Part shown: one piece after another, positions 56,550-64,000 of the stretch
Position numbering within the stretch: the first letter of the stretch is position 1
Layout of the letters: each line of letters begins with the position of its first letter
Source of the DNA: an uncultured Aquimarina sp.
GTDB lineage: Bacteria > Bacteroidota > Bacteroidia > Flavobacteriales > Flavobacteriaceae
Length of the DNA: 64,000 nucleotides
NCBI GenBank assembly: GCA_947495425.1
Contig: CANLYR010000018.1
Location: 1 to 64,000, forward strand
Direction of reading: 5' to 3'
The notes under the pieces: generated by a model
Seen by the model: only the letters and a program-made list of their open reading frames with translations
Told to the model about the DNA's origin: nothing
The model's database searches: none
Made by a program: the position numbers and the translations under genes

Positions 56550-57869
56550 ATGAATAAACTCTTTATACTCATAGCATTATTTAGTACTGCAATCCAATCA
56601 CAAATCCTTCCGCAGCGGGATAGGGCAGACGTAATCGATATGGTACTGCAAGATCGATTTAATACGCTTTTACCTCAATTAATGGACCGTACAGGTTTTG
56701 ATATGTGGATTTTGATTTCTCGCGAGTATAATGAAGATCCTGTCTTAAAAACCATGCTACCTTCTACATGGCTCAATGCAAGAAGACGCACCATATTCGT
56801 CTTTTATAGAGACAAGGCTAAAAATAAAATAGAAAAACTAGCTGTTGCTCGATATAATGTGGGTAAAAATATACAATCTGCTTGGGATAAAGAGAAACAG
56901 CCAGATCAATGGAAAGCATTAGTTGATATAATTTCTGAAAGAAATCCTGAAAAAATTGGCATCAACTTTTCTAATGATTTTGGTATTGTAGACGGAATTG
57001 TAAAAACTGATTATGAAGCGTTTTTGAGCGTGTTACCAGAAGAATTTAAACCAAAAGTTACTTCTGCAGAAAAGCTAGCCATTGCTTGGATAGAGACACG
57101 TACCACACAAGAACTTGAAATTTATAAACAATTAGTAGCTGTTACGCATACTATTATTGAAGAGGCATTTAGTACTTCGGTAATAAAGCCTGGTACTACA
57201 ACTACAGATGATGTAGTATGGTGGTTGCGACAAAAAGTAACAGATATGGGGTTAACAACCTGGTTTCACCCAACGGTCGATATACAACGATCAGGGGAAA
57301 CATTACAAAGTCATATCGTTTCTTTTTCAGACCGACCAAAAGATAAAGTAATTCGCCCTGGTGATTTAATCCATTGTGATTTTGGAATTACATACCTTAG
57401 GTTGAATACAGATTGCCAGCAGCATGCTTATATACTTAGAAATAATGAAACCTCTCCACCTGATTATTTAGTCAAAGCTTTTGCCGATGGAAATCGAGTG
57501 CAGGATATTTTTACAGGTAATTTTGAAACTGGTAGTACCGGAAATGAGATCTTATTAAAATCACTGAAACAAGCAAAAGGTGAGGGGTTAAAACCTTCTA
57601 TTTATACACATCCATTAGGTTTGTATGGTCACTCGGCAGGACCAACTATTGGGATGTGGGATGCACAGGGAGGAGTTCCCGGTAAAGGAGATTATCCTTT
57701 GTATGTAAACACAGTATATGCTATAGAATTAAACACGACAGTAACACTTCCTGAATGGAAAAAAGATATTCGCATCATGCTAGAAGAAGCCGGCTTATGG
57801 GGCAATAGTGGATTTCAATATGTGAATAAAAGGCAAACCGAATTGATTACCATTCCAAAACGATCATAG
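56550..57869 (+). CDS. exported M24 metallopeptidase (Xaa-Pro dipeptidase-like)
   Basis: 439 residues with signal peptide (to about 18). The C-terminal pita-bread domain carries the metal ligands: D in LIHCDFGITY (about 271-280), D in TDCQQHAY, H in HPLGLYGHSAGPTIG (about 352-366), E in YAIELNTTV and E in IMLEEAG. Family M24 cleaves Xaa-Pro bonds or related. It is likely periplasmic. Ends at the terminator 57879-57914. Confidence 0.88.
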   Translation: MNKLFILIALFSTAIQSQILPQRDRADVIDMVLQDRFNTLLPQLMDRTGFDMWILISREYNEDPVLKTMLPSTWLNARRRTIFVFYRDKAKNKIEKLAVARYNVGKNIQSAWDKEKQPDQWKALVDIISERNPEKIGINFSNDFGIVDGIVKTDYEAFLSVLPEEFKPKVTSAEKLAIAWIETRTTQELEIYKQLVAVTHTIIEEAFSTSVIKPGTTTTDDVVWWLRQKVTDMGLTTWFHPTVDIQRSGETLQSHIVSFSDRPKDKVIRPGDLIHCDFGITYLRLNTDCQQHAYILRNNETSPPDYLVKAFADGNRVQDIFTGNFETGSTGNEILLKSLKQAKGEGLKPSIYTHPLGLYGHSAGPTIGMWDAQGGVPGKGDYPLYVNTVYAIELNTTVTLPEWKKDIRIMLEEAGLWGNSGFQYVNKRQTELITIPKRS

Positions 57870-57878
57870 TAAAAGTAT

Positions 57879-57914
57879 AAGCCATCTAAAAATATTGTTT
57901 TTTGAAGATGGCTT
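57879..57914 (+). terminator. terminator after the M24 peptidase gene
   Basis: AAGCCATCT and AGATGGCTT form a 9-bp stem with a long A/T-rich loop and are followed by TATTTATAC; 9 bases after the stop. Confidence 0.7.
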
Positions 57915-57952
57915 TATTTATACTATCTGTTATTAGAAAACCCTCGCTCATT

Positions 57953-58324
57953 TCAAAATTTTGAACTTTGCAAACGAAACAATGCTTTGTCTTCAAAGTA
58001 CATTCCAATCCACAATAGAACAGTTAGCGCAATTCCTACATGATTTACATCGTGTAAGGCTCTTGTGGCAATTATGCCGCCCAAATAACTACACAATAGA
58101 AAAAAGCCAATTCTTCTTGTTTTTGGAATAATAAATAAAACAACACTCGTTAATTGAACCAAGCCAAATGGTAACATCCATTCAACACCATTAAGTTTTT
58201 CAAAGTTTGCTACCAAAGGTGGAGCTTTAATCAATTTCATAATACTGGTTATAAGCATTATCAAAACAGGAATTCCCCAAATAAAACGTGCTAAACTTCT
58301 TTTTTTTGTTGTTTGACTGTCCAT
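57953..58324 (-). CDS. DoxX-like membrane protein
   Basis: 123 residues with four membrane segments and the FEKLNGVEWMLPFGLVQLTS region typical of DoxX-like proteins. Divergent from a MerR regulator gene over an 80-base gap with a promoter and dyad, so it is likely that regulator's target. Function may be in redox or stress defence, as for other DoxX proteins. Confidence 0.8.
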   Translation of the reverse strand: MDSQTTKKRSLARFIWGIPVLIMLITSIMKLIKAPPLVANFEKLNGVEWMLPFGLVQLTSVVLFIIPKTRRIGFFLLCSYLGGIIATRALHDVNHVGIALTVLLWIGMYFEDKALFRLQSSKF

Positions 58325-58352
58325 TATTTCTAAATTTTTAAGTTATTTTTGA

Positions 58353-58386
58353 CAAATATAAACTATGGACTATAGTCAATGGTCAA
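58353..58386 (-). promoter_or_regulatory. MerR-type promoter with operator dyad for the DoxX-like gene
   Basis: On the minus strand, TATATTTG (58360-58353) is a perfect -7 box and TTGACC (58386-58381) a -33-like box 23 nt away (a nearer TTGAC is 16 nt away). ACTATGGACTATAGT at 58362-58376 is a 5-bp dyad lying in the spacer, the position used by MerR activators. Confidence 0.55.
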
Positions 58387-58404
58387 GAAAAAAAAAGAGA
58401 AAAA

Positions 58405-58746
58405 ATGAAAATTGGAGCGCTGTCAAAAAAAACTGGAGTTTCGAGAGATACAATTCGTTTCTACGAAAACAAAGACTTATTGACTGACATTAGTCGACCG
58501 TATGAATGGAATAATTACAAGGATTATGGCGAAAGCAACATAAAGAGAATTCAGATTATAAAATACTTACAACGATTTTCGTTTACATTGCAAGAGTGTA
58601 AGGTACTTCTTGATGAACGAGATACTAGTCCAAATAATTGTGTGGATAAGAATAGTGCCTTTAAGAAAAAGTTAAAACTTATTGAAAATCAAATTAGTGA
58701 ATTGCAAAAAACAAGAGATGCGTTAATCGAATTGATACAAGAATGA
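58405..58746 (+). CDS. MerR-family transcriptional regulator
   Basis: 113 residues. The N-terminal winged helix MKIGALSKKTGVSRDTIRFYE is typical, followed by wing YKDYGESNIKRIQIIKYLQ and a coiled-coil dimer helix (about 80-110). The only cysteines are C70 and C83-like in ECKVLL and NNCVDK, too few for a metal sensor pocket to be sure. Divergent from the DoxX-like gene, whose promoter carries a suitable operator. Confidence 0.85.
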   Translation: MKIGALSKKTGVSRDTIRFYENKDLLTDISRPYEWNNYKDYGESNIKRIQIIKYLQRFSFTLQECKVLLDERDTSPNNCVDKNSAFKKKLKLIENQISELQKTRDALIELIQE

Positions 58747-58775
58747 GTCCAAAAAACGACACTACTGTACTTTTT

Positions 58776-58813
58776 AATCCTTCCTCAGCCAGACACAGCG
58801 AGATTTGAATGCT
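58776..58813. repeat. 38-nt dispersed intergenic repeat, copy 2
   Basis: Matches 21982-22019 at 34 of 38 positions with a 23-base perfect core at 58791-58813. Located between the MerR gene and the terminator of the peptide gene. Confidence 0.6.
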
Positions 58814-58844
58814 ACAAGGCTGTTCACTACCCATATAAATGAAA

Positions 58845-58877
58845 AAATCCCCTAAGGTTTGCATCCTTAGGGGATTT
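58845..58877 (-). terminator. terminator of the peptide gene
   Basis: AAATCCCCTAAGG and its complement form a 13-bp perfect stem with a 7-base loop; the minus strand then reads TTTTTTC. It begins 4 bases after the peptide stop, clear evidence that this small minus-strand gene is expressed as a unit. Confidence 0.85.
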
Positions 58878-58881
58878 ATGA

Positions 58882-59034
58882 TTAATCAATATGATGATAG
58901 CAATTACCAAAAGAACATCTTCCACCACAAAGTGATAGACAAGCATCACCATAATATGTACCAGCTTTTATGGTTTGTTGTTCACTTTTCTTTAATGTAC
59001 TTATTCCTTCTAAATTTAAAATGTTGTTCAGCAT
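58882..59034 (-). CDS. double-glycine-type peptide precursor, cysteine-rich (RiPP-like)
   Basis: A 50-residue gene below usual calling thresholds: MLNNILNLEGISTLKKSEQQ, then TIKAG, then a 25-residue tail TYYGDACLSLCGGRC and SFGNCYHHID. The leader pattern (LN-L-G-I-x-x-L-x-K-x-E-Q-x-x-I-x-x-G) is that of GG-leader bacteriocin-like precursors seen in flavobacteria, with a probable cut after KAG. The core has four cysteines (C32, C36, C40, C45; spacing 3, 3, 4), suited to disulfides or thioether rings. It is flanked downstream by a terminator and upstream, 72 bases away on the same strand, by a lipoprotein gene. No modification or export gene is nearby. Confidence 0.8.
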   Translation of the reverse strand: MLNNILNLEGISTLKKSEQQTIKAGTYYGDACLSLCGGRCSFGNCYHHID

Positions 59035-59106
59035 AATTATTTTATTTGTGTTACCTACTCTATCGAAGGCTTTTCGGTTTCCGCCATAGTTATCATATTA
59101 TATCTT

Positions 59107-59739
59107 TCATGGACATATCGGATTACATGGAGGGTCAATTATACCTCCGCCTCTTGGTCTTTTTACTAATCTACCATCAGCCCATTTTCTGGCTACAGGA
59201 TTAACAACCCAAATCCGCAATCCTCTTCTCGCAAATTCATTTCGTTCAAATTCAGAATGTAGTCGTAAGGTTATTACATCTTGTCCCTGTGCATTCACAT
59301 ATTGAACTCTATTTGATCCCCTATACGTTCCGATGATACTTGATCCAGTTGCAGTTCTGATATCAACATAGGCATTGTCTTCGAATTTTGAACCTACAAT
59401 CCAGATACAATAATTGTCATTACATCCTGCACCTGCTCTAGAGATTACAGGTTTATCGTTTGGAATAGTATTAATTTTCTTTACGACAGCCGCATTAAAC
59501 CTGCCTAAGAAGAGGTTAAAGTTAGGACATCGAGGTAATGTTAAATATTCTTCGATAACATAACCATTGGGCACTCCTTCTATAGAGCATATTATTCTTG
59601 TATCTCCTGGACCTATTTTTTCTAAGGTCTCATTTTCTAATAAAAGATTATCCTCTTCAAAAGTATCATTATTACTTTCACAACTTAGTGTGGTGATTAC
59701 CAAAAGAAATAGTACTGTTAGTCTAAATAATTTTTTCAT
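59107..59739 (-). CDS. lipoprotein of unknown function
   Basis: 210 residues with a lipobox ending in Cys20 (TTLSC). The body contains AGAGCNDNYCIWIVG (a close Cys pair), a beta-rich stretch GTYRGSNRVQYVNAQGQDV and a C-terminal PRGGGIIDPPCNPICP with two more cysteines. No family recognised. It directly precedes the peptide precursor gene on the same strand (72 bases, no clear terminator), so the two may be cotranscribed; a role such as immunity or display for the peptide would be speculation. Confidence 0.7.
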   Translation of the reverse strand: MKKLFRLTVLFLLVITTLSCESNNDTFEEDNLLLENETLEKIGPGDTRIICSIEGVPNGYVIEEYLTLPRCPNFNLFLGRFNAAVVKKINTIPNDKPVISRAGAGCNDNYCIWIVGSKFEDNAYVDIRTATGSSIIGTYRGSNRVQYVNAQGQDVITLRLHSEFERNEFARRGLRIWVVNPVARKWADGRLVKRPRGGGIIDPPCNPICP

Positions 59740-59836
59740 AAATTTTTATATAGTTTAAAAATGATTTGTGATTCTTGTCGACCAGAATTCTTTGATAAAA
59801 CTATATGCAATTCATTGACTTTCAAAAAGAAGGAAA

Positions 59837-59856
59837 GTCAGATTTATAAATCTGAC
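59837..59856. promoter_or_regulatory. 20-bp perfect palindrome upstream of the lipoprotein gene
   Basis: GTCAGATTTATAAATCTGAC is a perfect 20-bp palindrome located about 100 bases upstream of the ATG at 59739. Left of it GACTTTC/GAAAGTC (59817-59839) forms an overlapping alternative stem. Confidence 0.5.
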
Positions 59857-59903
59857 TAAATATGAGGTATCCTACTTCATATCTAAGAGAGAGTTAGATC
59901 AAA

Positions 59904-59936
59904 AAAAGCCGATTCAATACACATGAAGCGGCTTTT
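59904..59936 (-). terminator. terminator after the CARDB/T9SS gene
   Basis: AAAAGCCG and CGGCTTTT arms, an inner TTCA/TGAA pairing and one mismatch; on the minus strand it ends in seven T, 21 bases after the stop at 59957. Confidence 0.85.
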
Positions 59937-59956
59937 AGAAAAAGGTAAAATGGTAT

Positions 59957-61069
59957 TTATTTCTTCATAATTCTGCCTTGATATATTGTGTTACCCACGC
60001 CAAGTGTATAGATGTATATTTCTTTAGGCAAATCGTTATTAAAATAGGTTATGGTTTGATATGTATTGTTTGGAGGTAAAACATAACCTTGCATTGCTAT
60101 CTTCTTTCCGAATTTGTTATAAAGGTTAAGTACAACTAGAGGTGAGGCATTTTGATCTAGAAAGAATGTGAAGTTTATCCTATCCTTGAATGGATTCGGA
60201 AAGACTTTAATAGTATCTGGGTTTATTTGAATTTCTGGAACTTCATAGTTCAAATGATTATTATAATCATTTCGCTCCCTAATCATATTATCTTCATCTA
60301 CAATACTATACAATTGTTTACCTGTCATTTTAACGTAGGTTTCATATTTGACAATGATAATACATCTTATACTATTATTTTCTTGAATTGGTTGTACAGT
60401 TTTAGTTCTTATGAGCTTTAATCCATCATCAGTTCTAATATAAAACTTCACCTTAGATGCTTCATTGATATCATCTCTTCCAGTATTTCTTACATGTGCT
60501 ATGATTCGAACGTTACGTGTTTTCCTATCTTCATTAGTGACTATGGTTTCTATGTGGGTTATTTCAAGATCTCCAAGTAGTTCGGGGTTATACAAGGTAA
60601 ACGAAAACGTTTTCTGATCTGCTAGCGTATTATCTGTTTCTGATAAAGTTAAAGTAGCATTTTTTAATCCTGGAGTAGCATCAAACCTTAACATATCTAA
60701 CTCCAAGGCTCCTAGTAGTATTTTATTGTTTTCTACATGGCGATCATCAGGATCTGGTGTTGTAGGAGGAATAAGTATCGGAGCTAGAGTTGTGGTAATA
60801 ATCGAGGATGATATAGAGAGTTGTCTTTCTGTAGCAATAGGATTACTGATTGTGTTTTTATATAAGCCATATACGTTGAGTTGTATTCTCCCCCAGAGAA
60901 AAACATGAAGGTCTTGAATTTGTGACTCATCAATTTCTATACGTCCTGTACTGACATTTATGGTAACATCGATTATTTTTTCAAAATCACTTTCTGTTTT
61001 TTGAGCGATAGATTGTGTGATAAAACTTATGAAAAAAACTACGAATAATACCTTAGATTTTTCAAACAT
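59957..61069 (-). CDS. T9SS cargo protein with CARDB-like domain
   Basis: 370 residues with a signal peptide (to about 22). The region at about 185-285 (NVRIIAHVRNTGRDDINEAS and NMIRERNDYNNHLNYEVPE) is CARDB-like, a beta adhesion-type fold. The last 80 residues start at VFPNPFKDRINFTF and end in a GRIMKK tail, a type A T9SS sorting domain. It is secreted or held on the cell surface. It is followed by the lipoprotein and the peptide gene in the same direction. Confidence 0.85.
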   Translation of the reverse strand: MFEKSKVLFVVFFISFITQSIAQKTESDFEKIIDVTINVSTGRIEIDESQIQDLHVFLWGRIQLNVYGLYKNTISNPIATERQLSISSSIITTTLAPILIPPTTPDPDDRHVENNKILLGALELDMLRFDATPGLKNATLTLSETDNTLADQKTFSFTLYNPELLGDLEITHIETIVTNEDRKTRNVRIIAHVRNTGRDDINEASKVKFYIRTDDGLKLIRTKTVQPIQENNSIRCIIIVKYETYVKMTGKQLYSIVDEDNMIRERNDYNNHLNYEVPEIQINPDTIKVFPNPFKDRINFTFFLDQNASPLVVLNLYNKFGKKIAMQGYVLPPNNTYQTITYFNNDLPKEIYIYTLGVGNTIYQGRIMKK

Positions 61070-61285
61070 AATACTATGGGATTTATTGGTTACTTGGTAA
61101 AAATAGGCAATGCTTTATCCTAAATAAAAAATTTTGAATTTTGAAAGTTCAATTTTATAAAATTGATAGTATTATTTTAATCCCTCATAGAGAGTTTAAT
61201 TCCCCGTGGCTAGTCCCGATAATAAAAAATGCTTCAGAAGCATGTCTCATGAGCTTACTCCGAGGTCGTTGATTTTTATAGGTAA

Positions 61286-63013
61286 TTACGTGATGATTTT
61301 ACTAGACTCATGAGCATCAGAGATTACTTTTTTGATAAAATATGAATGACTTAGGCCAGTTTGTTTTTTAAACACTGAAACAAAAGTATTCACACTCTTA
61401 TATCCTAATTCTTCAGCAATAGCTTTAATTGTATAGAACCTAAACTTGTGATCGGTGTGTAATTTTTCGATGCAATATTTGATTCTTAATTCATTGATAT
61501 AATCGTTGAAGGACTTCTGCTTATACTCATTAATAATTTTTGATAAATAAGTAGTATTTGTTGCTATTGCTTTTGCAGTGGTGTATAAGTTACAATCTGC
61601 ATTCAAATAAAAGTCTGTTTTTTCTAAGCTCGATAACTTTTTTAACAAGCTCTGTGCTTTTTTGTCTGTAATAAATTCATTTTTTTGAATGCCTATAGTT
61701 TTAGGGACTTGTTCTTTTATTCTTCCTTTTTGTAATTCTTCATATAAGATTTTGTTTTTCTTTTTGGTTTTGATGGTGTAGAACAAAATTAGTCCTGTAA
61801 AAACCAGAGCTAATAAAAGCCCAATCGTGTAGCGCAAATTTTCGGATACTAAATGTTTGTTTTTTTCTTCAAGACTTTCCAGATCTTGATCATGTAATTT
61901 TTCTTGGGCGTTTATATCATTTTGATAAAGAGAGTCTACAATGGTATTATAAATCTTGGTATACTTAAATTGTAAATTAGTATCTTTTAATTTTTCTCCA
62001 CATTGAATAGCTAATGCATATGCCTCTTGTATTTTTTCTACTTCAGGATTTGTTTTTATATGCTGAAAATTTTGTTCTAATATATCTCTTGCTTTACTAT
62101 ACTTAGTTTGCATATATAGGCAAGTAGCGATATGAAGATTCGCAGTAAATAAGTCAGGATCATTATTTTTATCAAGTTTTGTGATGTCAGCTTTAGCAAT
62201 ATTGAGATAAGAAAGTGCTTTCGTGTATTTTTGTTTTCCGATGTAAGCTTCTCCTATATTAAGATTAAAATCAATAATATATTCTATGAAATTTCGTTTT
62301 TCTGCATATTGTAAACCTTGGTAATTATATTTAAGCGCTTCATCAAAGTCACCTAGCTTATAGTAGCAAACACCAATTCCCTGGATTACTGATAAATATT
62401 TGGTATTATAATTAGTATCAGATTCTTCTGAAGATTTTTGAAGTAATGCAAACGCTTTTTGAAAAGAAATCAATGCTTTTTGAGTTTGATTGAGTCTAAT
62501 CCTAATTTGTCCAATACTGATCAGGTTATAAATTTGATAATTTTTGAGATTATACTCTTTTATAATTTTTTGAGCACGAATATACCGGCTTAAAGAATTT
62601 TTGCGATCCCTCTTTTCCTGATAAGCCGCTGCAACCAGATATAATCCGCTTAAAATATTACTTCCGTTTTTAATTTCTTCTGCAGCTATTATCGAGTTGT
62701 TTCCGTAATGGATTGTTTTATTATATTTTTTATTACGATATGCTATATTTCCTAAGTAATAATTGGCAAAAAATTGTATGGCATAATTCTTATTCTCGAT
62801 TCCTCTGTCTAGATAAATATTAAATGCACTTTTGGCCAGCGTTAGATCTCTATTCATTATATTTAATAGAAGAGAATCTATTCTATTTGTATTCGTTTCT
62901 TTAAGAATAAATTCTTTATCTGCTTCAGAAATAACATTATTTTGATATGAGAATCCACTAAGATGTATAGAGAACACTAGCAAGTACAATATTTGTAAGT
63001 ATGTAGTTCTCAT
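61286..63013 (-). CDS. TPR-AraC hybrid regulator
   Basis: About 575 residues from the ATG at 63013 (an ATG at 63025 adds four residues). A signal-type N-terminus, then TPR repeats through about 385, one membrane helix (YTIGLLLALVFTGLILFYTI near 395), and a C-terminal AraC helix-turn-helix (about 460-575: TKAIAEELGYKSVNTFVSVFKKQTGLSHSYF, and GLLK-like). Such TPR-membrane-AraC proteins sense extracytoplasmic cues and control surface genes in Bacteroidetes. Target unknown; it is next to the T9SS cargo gene and may regulate it. Confidence 0.88.
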   Translation of the reverse strand: MRTTYLQILYLLVFSIHLSGFSYQNNVISEADKEFILKETNTNRIDSLLLNIMNRDLTLAKSAFNIYLDRGIENKNYAIQFFANYYLGNIAYRNKKYNKTIHYGNNSIIAAEEIKNGSNILSGLYLVAAAYQEKRDRKNSLSRYIRAQKIIKEYNLKNYQIYNLISIGQIRIRLNQTQKALISFQKAFALLQKSSEESDTNYNTKYLSVIQGIGVCYYKLGDFDEALKYNYQGLQYAEKRNFIEYIIDFNLNIGEAYIGKQKYTKALSYLNIAKADITKLDKNNDPDLFTANLHIATCLYMQTKYSKARDILEQNFQHIKTNPEVEKIQEAYALAIQCGEKLKDTNLQFKYTKIYNTIVDSLYQNDINAQEKLHDQDLESLEEKNKHLVSENLRYTIGLLLALVFTGLILFYTIKTKKKNKILYEELQKGRIKEQVPKTIGIQKNEFITDKKAQSLLKKLSSLEKTDFYLNADCNLYTTAKAIATNTTYLSKIINEYKQKSFNDYINELRIKYCIEKLHTDHKFRFYTIKAIAEELGYKSVNTFVSVFKKQTGLSHSYFIKKVISDAHESSKIIT

Positions 63014-63111
63014 AAAAGGTGTCAATTATATCTCGGTAAGAAATAATGTCGTAATGATTAATGGTTGATAATGCACTAAACCAATATTAGTTTAAAAACT
63101 GTTGAACTAAG

Positions 63112-64000
63112 TTACACTTGTAATACTCCCAAGTTGAATTTCTTTTCGATAGGAGCGTGGTTAGCAGCCTCTATCCCCATAGAAATAACGGTTCTGGTTT
63201 CCAGAGGATCAATAATACCGTCTGTCCAAATACGAGCTGCAGCATAATATGGCGAAATTTGTTGATCATATCTCGCTTTTATTTTATCGTAGAGTGCTTT
63301 TTCATCTTCTTTTGATAATTCTTCTCCCTTTTTCTTTAAAGATGCTGTTTCTATTTGTAATAATACTTTTGCGGCTTGAGCCCCTCCCATAACAGCTAAT
63401 TCTGCACTTGGCCATGCATAGATAAGTCTTGGATCATAGGCTTTGCCACACATTGCATAATTACCAGCACCATACGAATTGCCAATAACAATGGTAAATT
63501 TTGGTACTACACTATTGCTTACTGCATTTACCATTTTGGCACCATCTTTTATGATCCCGCCATGTTCACTTTTGCTACCTACCATAAAACCGGTTACATC
63601 TTGCAAAAATACCAGCGGAATTTTCTTTTGATTACAATTCGCAATAAATCGTGTGGCTTTATCTGCAGAATCCGAATAGATTACGCCGCCAAATTGCATC
63701 TCGCCTTTTTTAGTTTTTACAATTTTACGCTGATTAGCAACAATACCAACTGCCCAGCCATCGATACGGGCATATCCTGTGATAATACTTTGGCCATAGC
63801 CATCCTTGTATGCTGAAAAATCAGAGTCATCAACCAGACGATTAATGATTTCCATCATATCGTATTGTTCGTTTCTGGCTTTGGGTAGGATGCCATAAAT
63901 ATCTTCAGGGTTTTCTTTTGGTTTAATGGGTTTGGCACGATTAAAACCGGCTTTATCAAAATCTCCAATTTTAGACATGATATTTTTGATGGTATCTAGC
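63112..64000 (-). CDS. acyl-CoA carboxylase beta subunit, partial (3' part)
   Basis: The window holds the last 296 codons of a carboxyltransferase; the frame stays open into the edge (LDTIKNIMSKIGDFD), so 63978 is not the real start. ITGYARIDGWAVGIVANQR, FLQDVTGFMVGSKSEHGGII and AWPSAELAVMGGAQAAKVLL are the signatures of methylcrotonyl- or propionyl-CoA carboxylase beta subunits. Full length is usually about 520-545 residues. It acts in branched-chain amino acid or acyl-CoA metabolism with a biotin-carrying alpha subunit that must lie outside the window. Confidence 0.92.
   Translation of the reverse strand, partial: LDTIKNIMSKIGDFDKAGFNRAKPIKPKENPEDIYGILPKARNEQYDMMEIINRLVDDSDFSAYKDGYGQSIITGYARIDGWAVGIVANQRKIVKTKKGEMQFGGVIYSDSADKATRFIANCNQKKIPLVFLQDVTGFMVGSKSEHGGIIKDGAKMVNAVSNSVVPKFTIVIGNSYGAGNYAMCGKAYDPRLIYAWPSAELAVMGGAQAAKVLLQIETASLKKKGEELSKEDEKALYDKIKARYDQQISPYYAAARIWTDGIIDPLETRTVISMGIEAANHAPIEKKFNLGVLQV

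Noticed and set aside
58839..59036. 65-codon reading frame on the plus strand
   Set aside because: It is the reverse complement of the peptide gene and its terminator; the minus-strand product has a recognisable leader and a proper terminator.

Overview
The window is an AT-rich chromosomal segment of a member of the Bacteroidota, most likely a marine Flavobacteriaceae (an Aquimarina-like organism would fit, but the genus is inference). The reasons are type IX secretion (T9SS) C-terminal sorting domains, many lipoproteins, SusC-type plug domains, promoters of the Bacteroidetes form TTG/TAnnTTTG, a menaquinone gene cluster, a short SerA beside SerC, and AraC regulators fused to TPR or membrane domains. 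I see no rRNA, tRNA, CRISPR array, insertion sequence or prophage.

Layout. 0-6 kb: a conserved protein of unknown function, a PhnP-like metallo-hydrolase and a large T9SS cargo combining a split phytase-like domain with a glycerophosphodiesterase. 6-11 kb: a GH31 lipoprotein, an orphan cytosolic protein behind a strong promoter and tandem palindromes, and an M57 (HEIGH) metalloprotease lipoprotein. 11-16 kb: a minus-strand run encoding a BatA-like VWA protein, a dihydroorotase-like protein lacking its metal ligands, a DUF4870-like protein, a membrane LAS-type metallopeptidase and an esterase. 16-25 kb: a GumN/TraB-sigma-membrane protein operon, RhlE-type helicase, YitT, an outer-membrane barrel, a flavoprotein and a GAF histidine kinase. 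25-31 kb: a PhoX-like lipoprotein with a collagen-like spacer, a dihaem peroxidase and an isocitrate dehydrogenase. 31-43 kb: housekeeping genes including lolD, msrA, folE, serA, serC, a LuxC-like reductase and a ferredoxin, with a broken four-helix-bundle (IVP) gene between serC and serA. 43-46 kb: a barrel protein, gene debris and a GH13 lipoprotein. 46-52 kb: menA, menC and menE with a UlaG-like hydrolase and a CPBP protease. 52-56 kb: two adjacent exported proteins that join TonB plug domains to von Willebrand A domains without any beta barrel. 56-64 kb: an M24 peptidase, a DoxX/MerR divergent pair, a 50-residue double-glycine-type peptide next to a lipoprotein, a CARDB/T9SS protein, a TPR-AraC regulator and the 3' part of an acyl-CoA carboxylase beta subunit running off the window.

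The most unusual items are the previously easy-to-miss cysteine-rich peptide gene at 58882-59034, the plug/VWA pair at 51866-56445, the apparently circularly permuted glycerophosphodiesterase inside a split phytase-like protein at 3033-5897, the nonsense-broken IVP element flanked by inverted repeats at 39692-40061, a 54-nt perfect repeat of a folded leader at 47658-47800, and a pair of identical 12-bp palindromes set 21 bp apart at 8870-8902.
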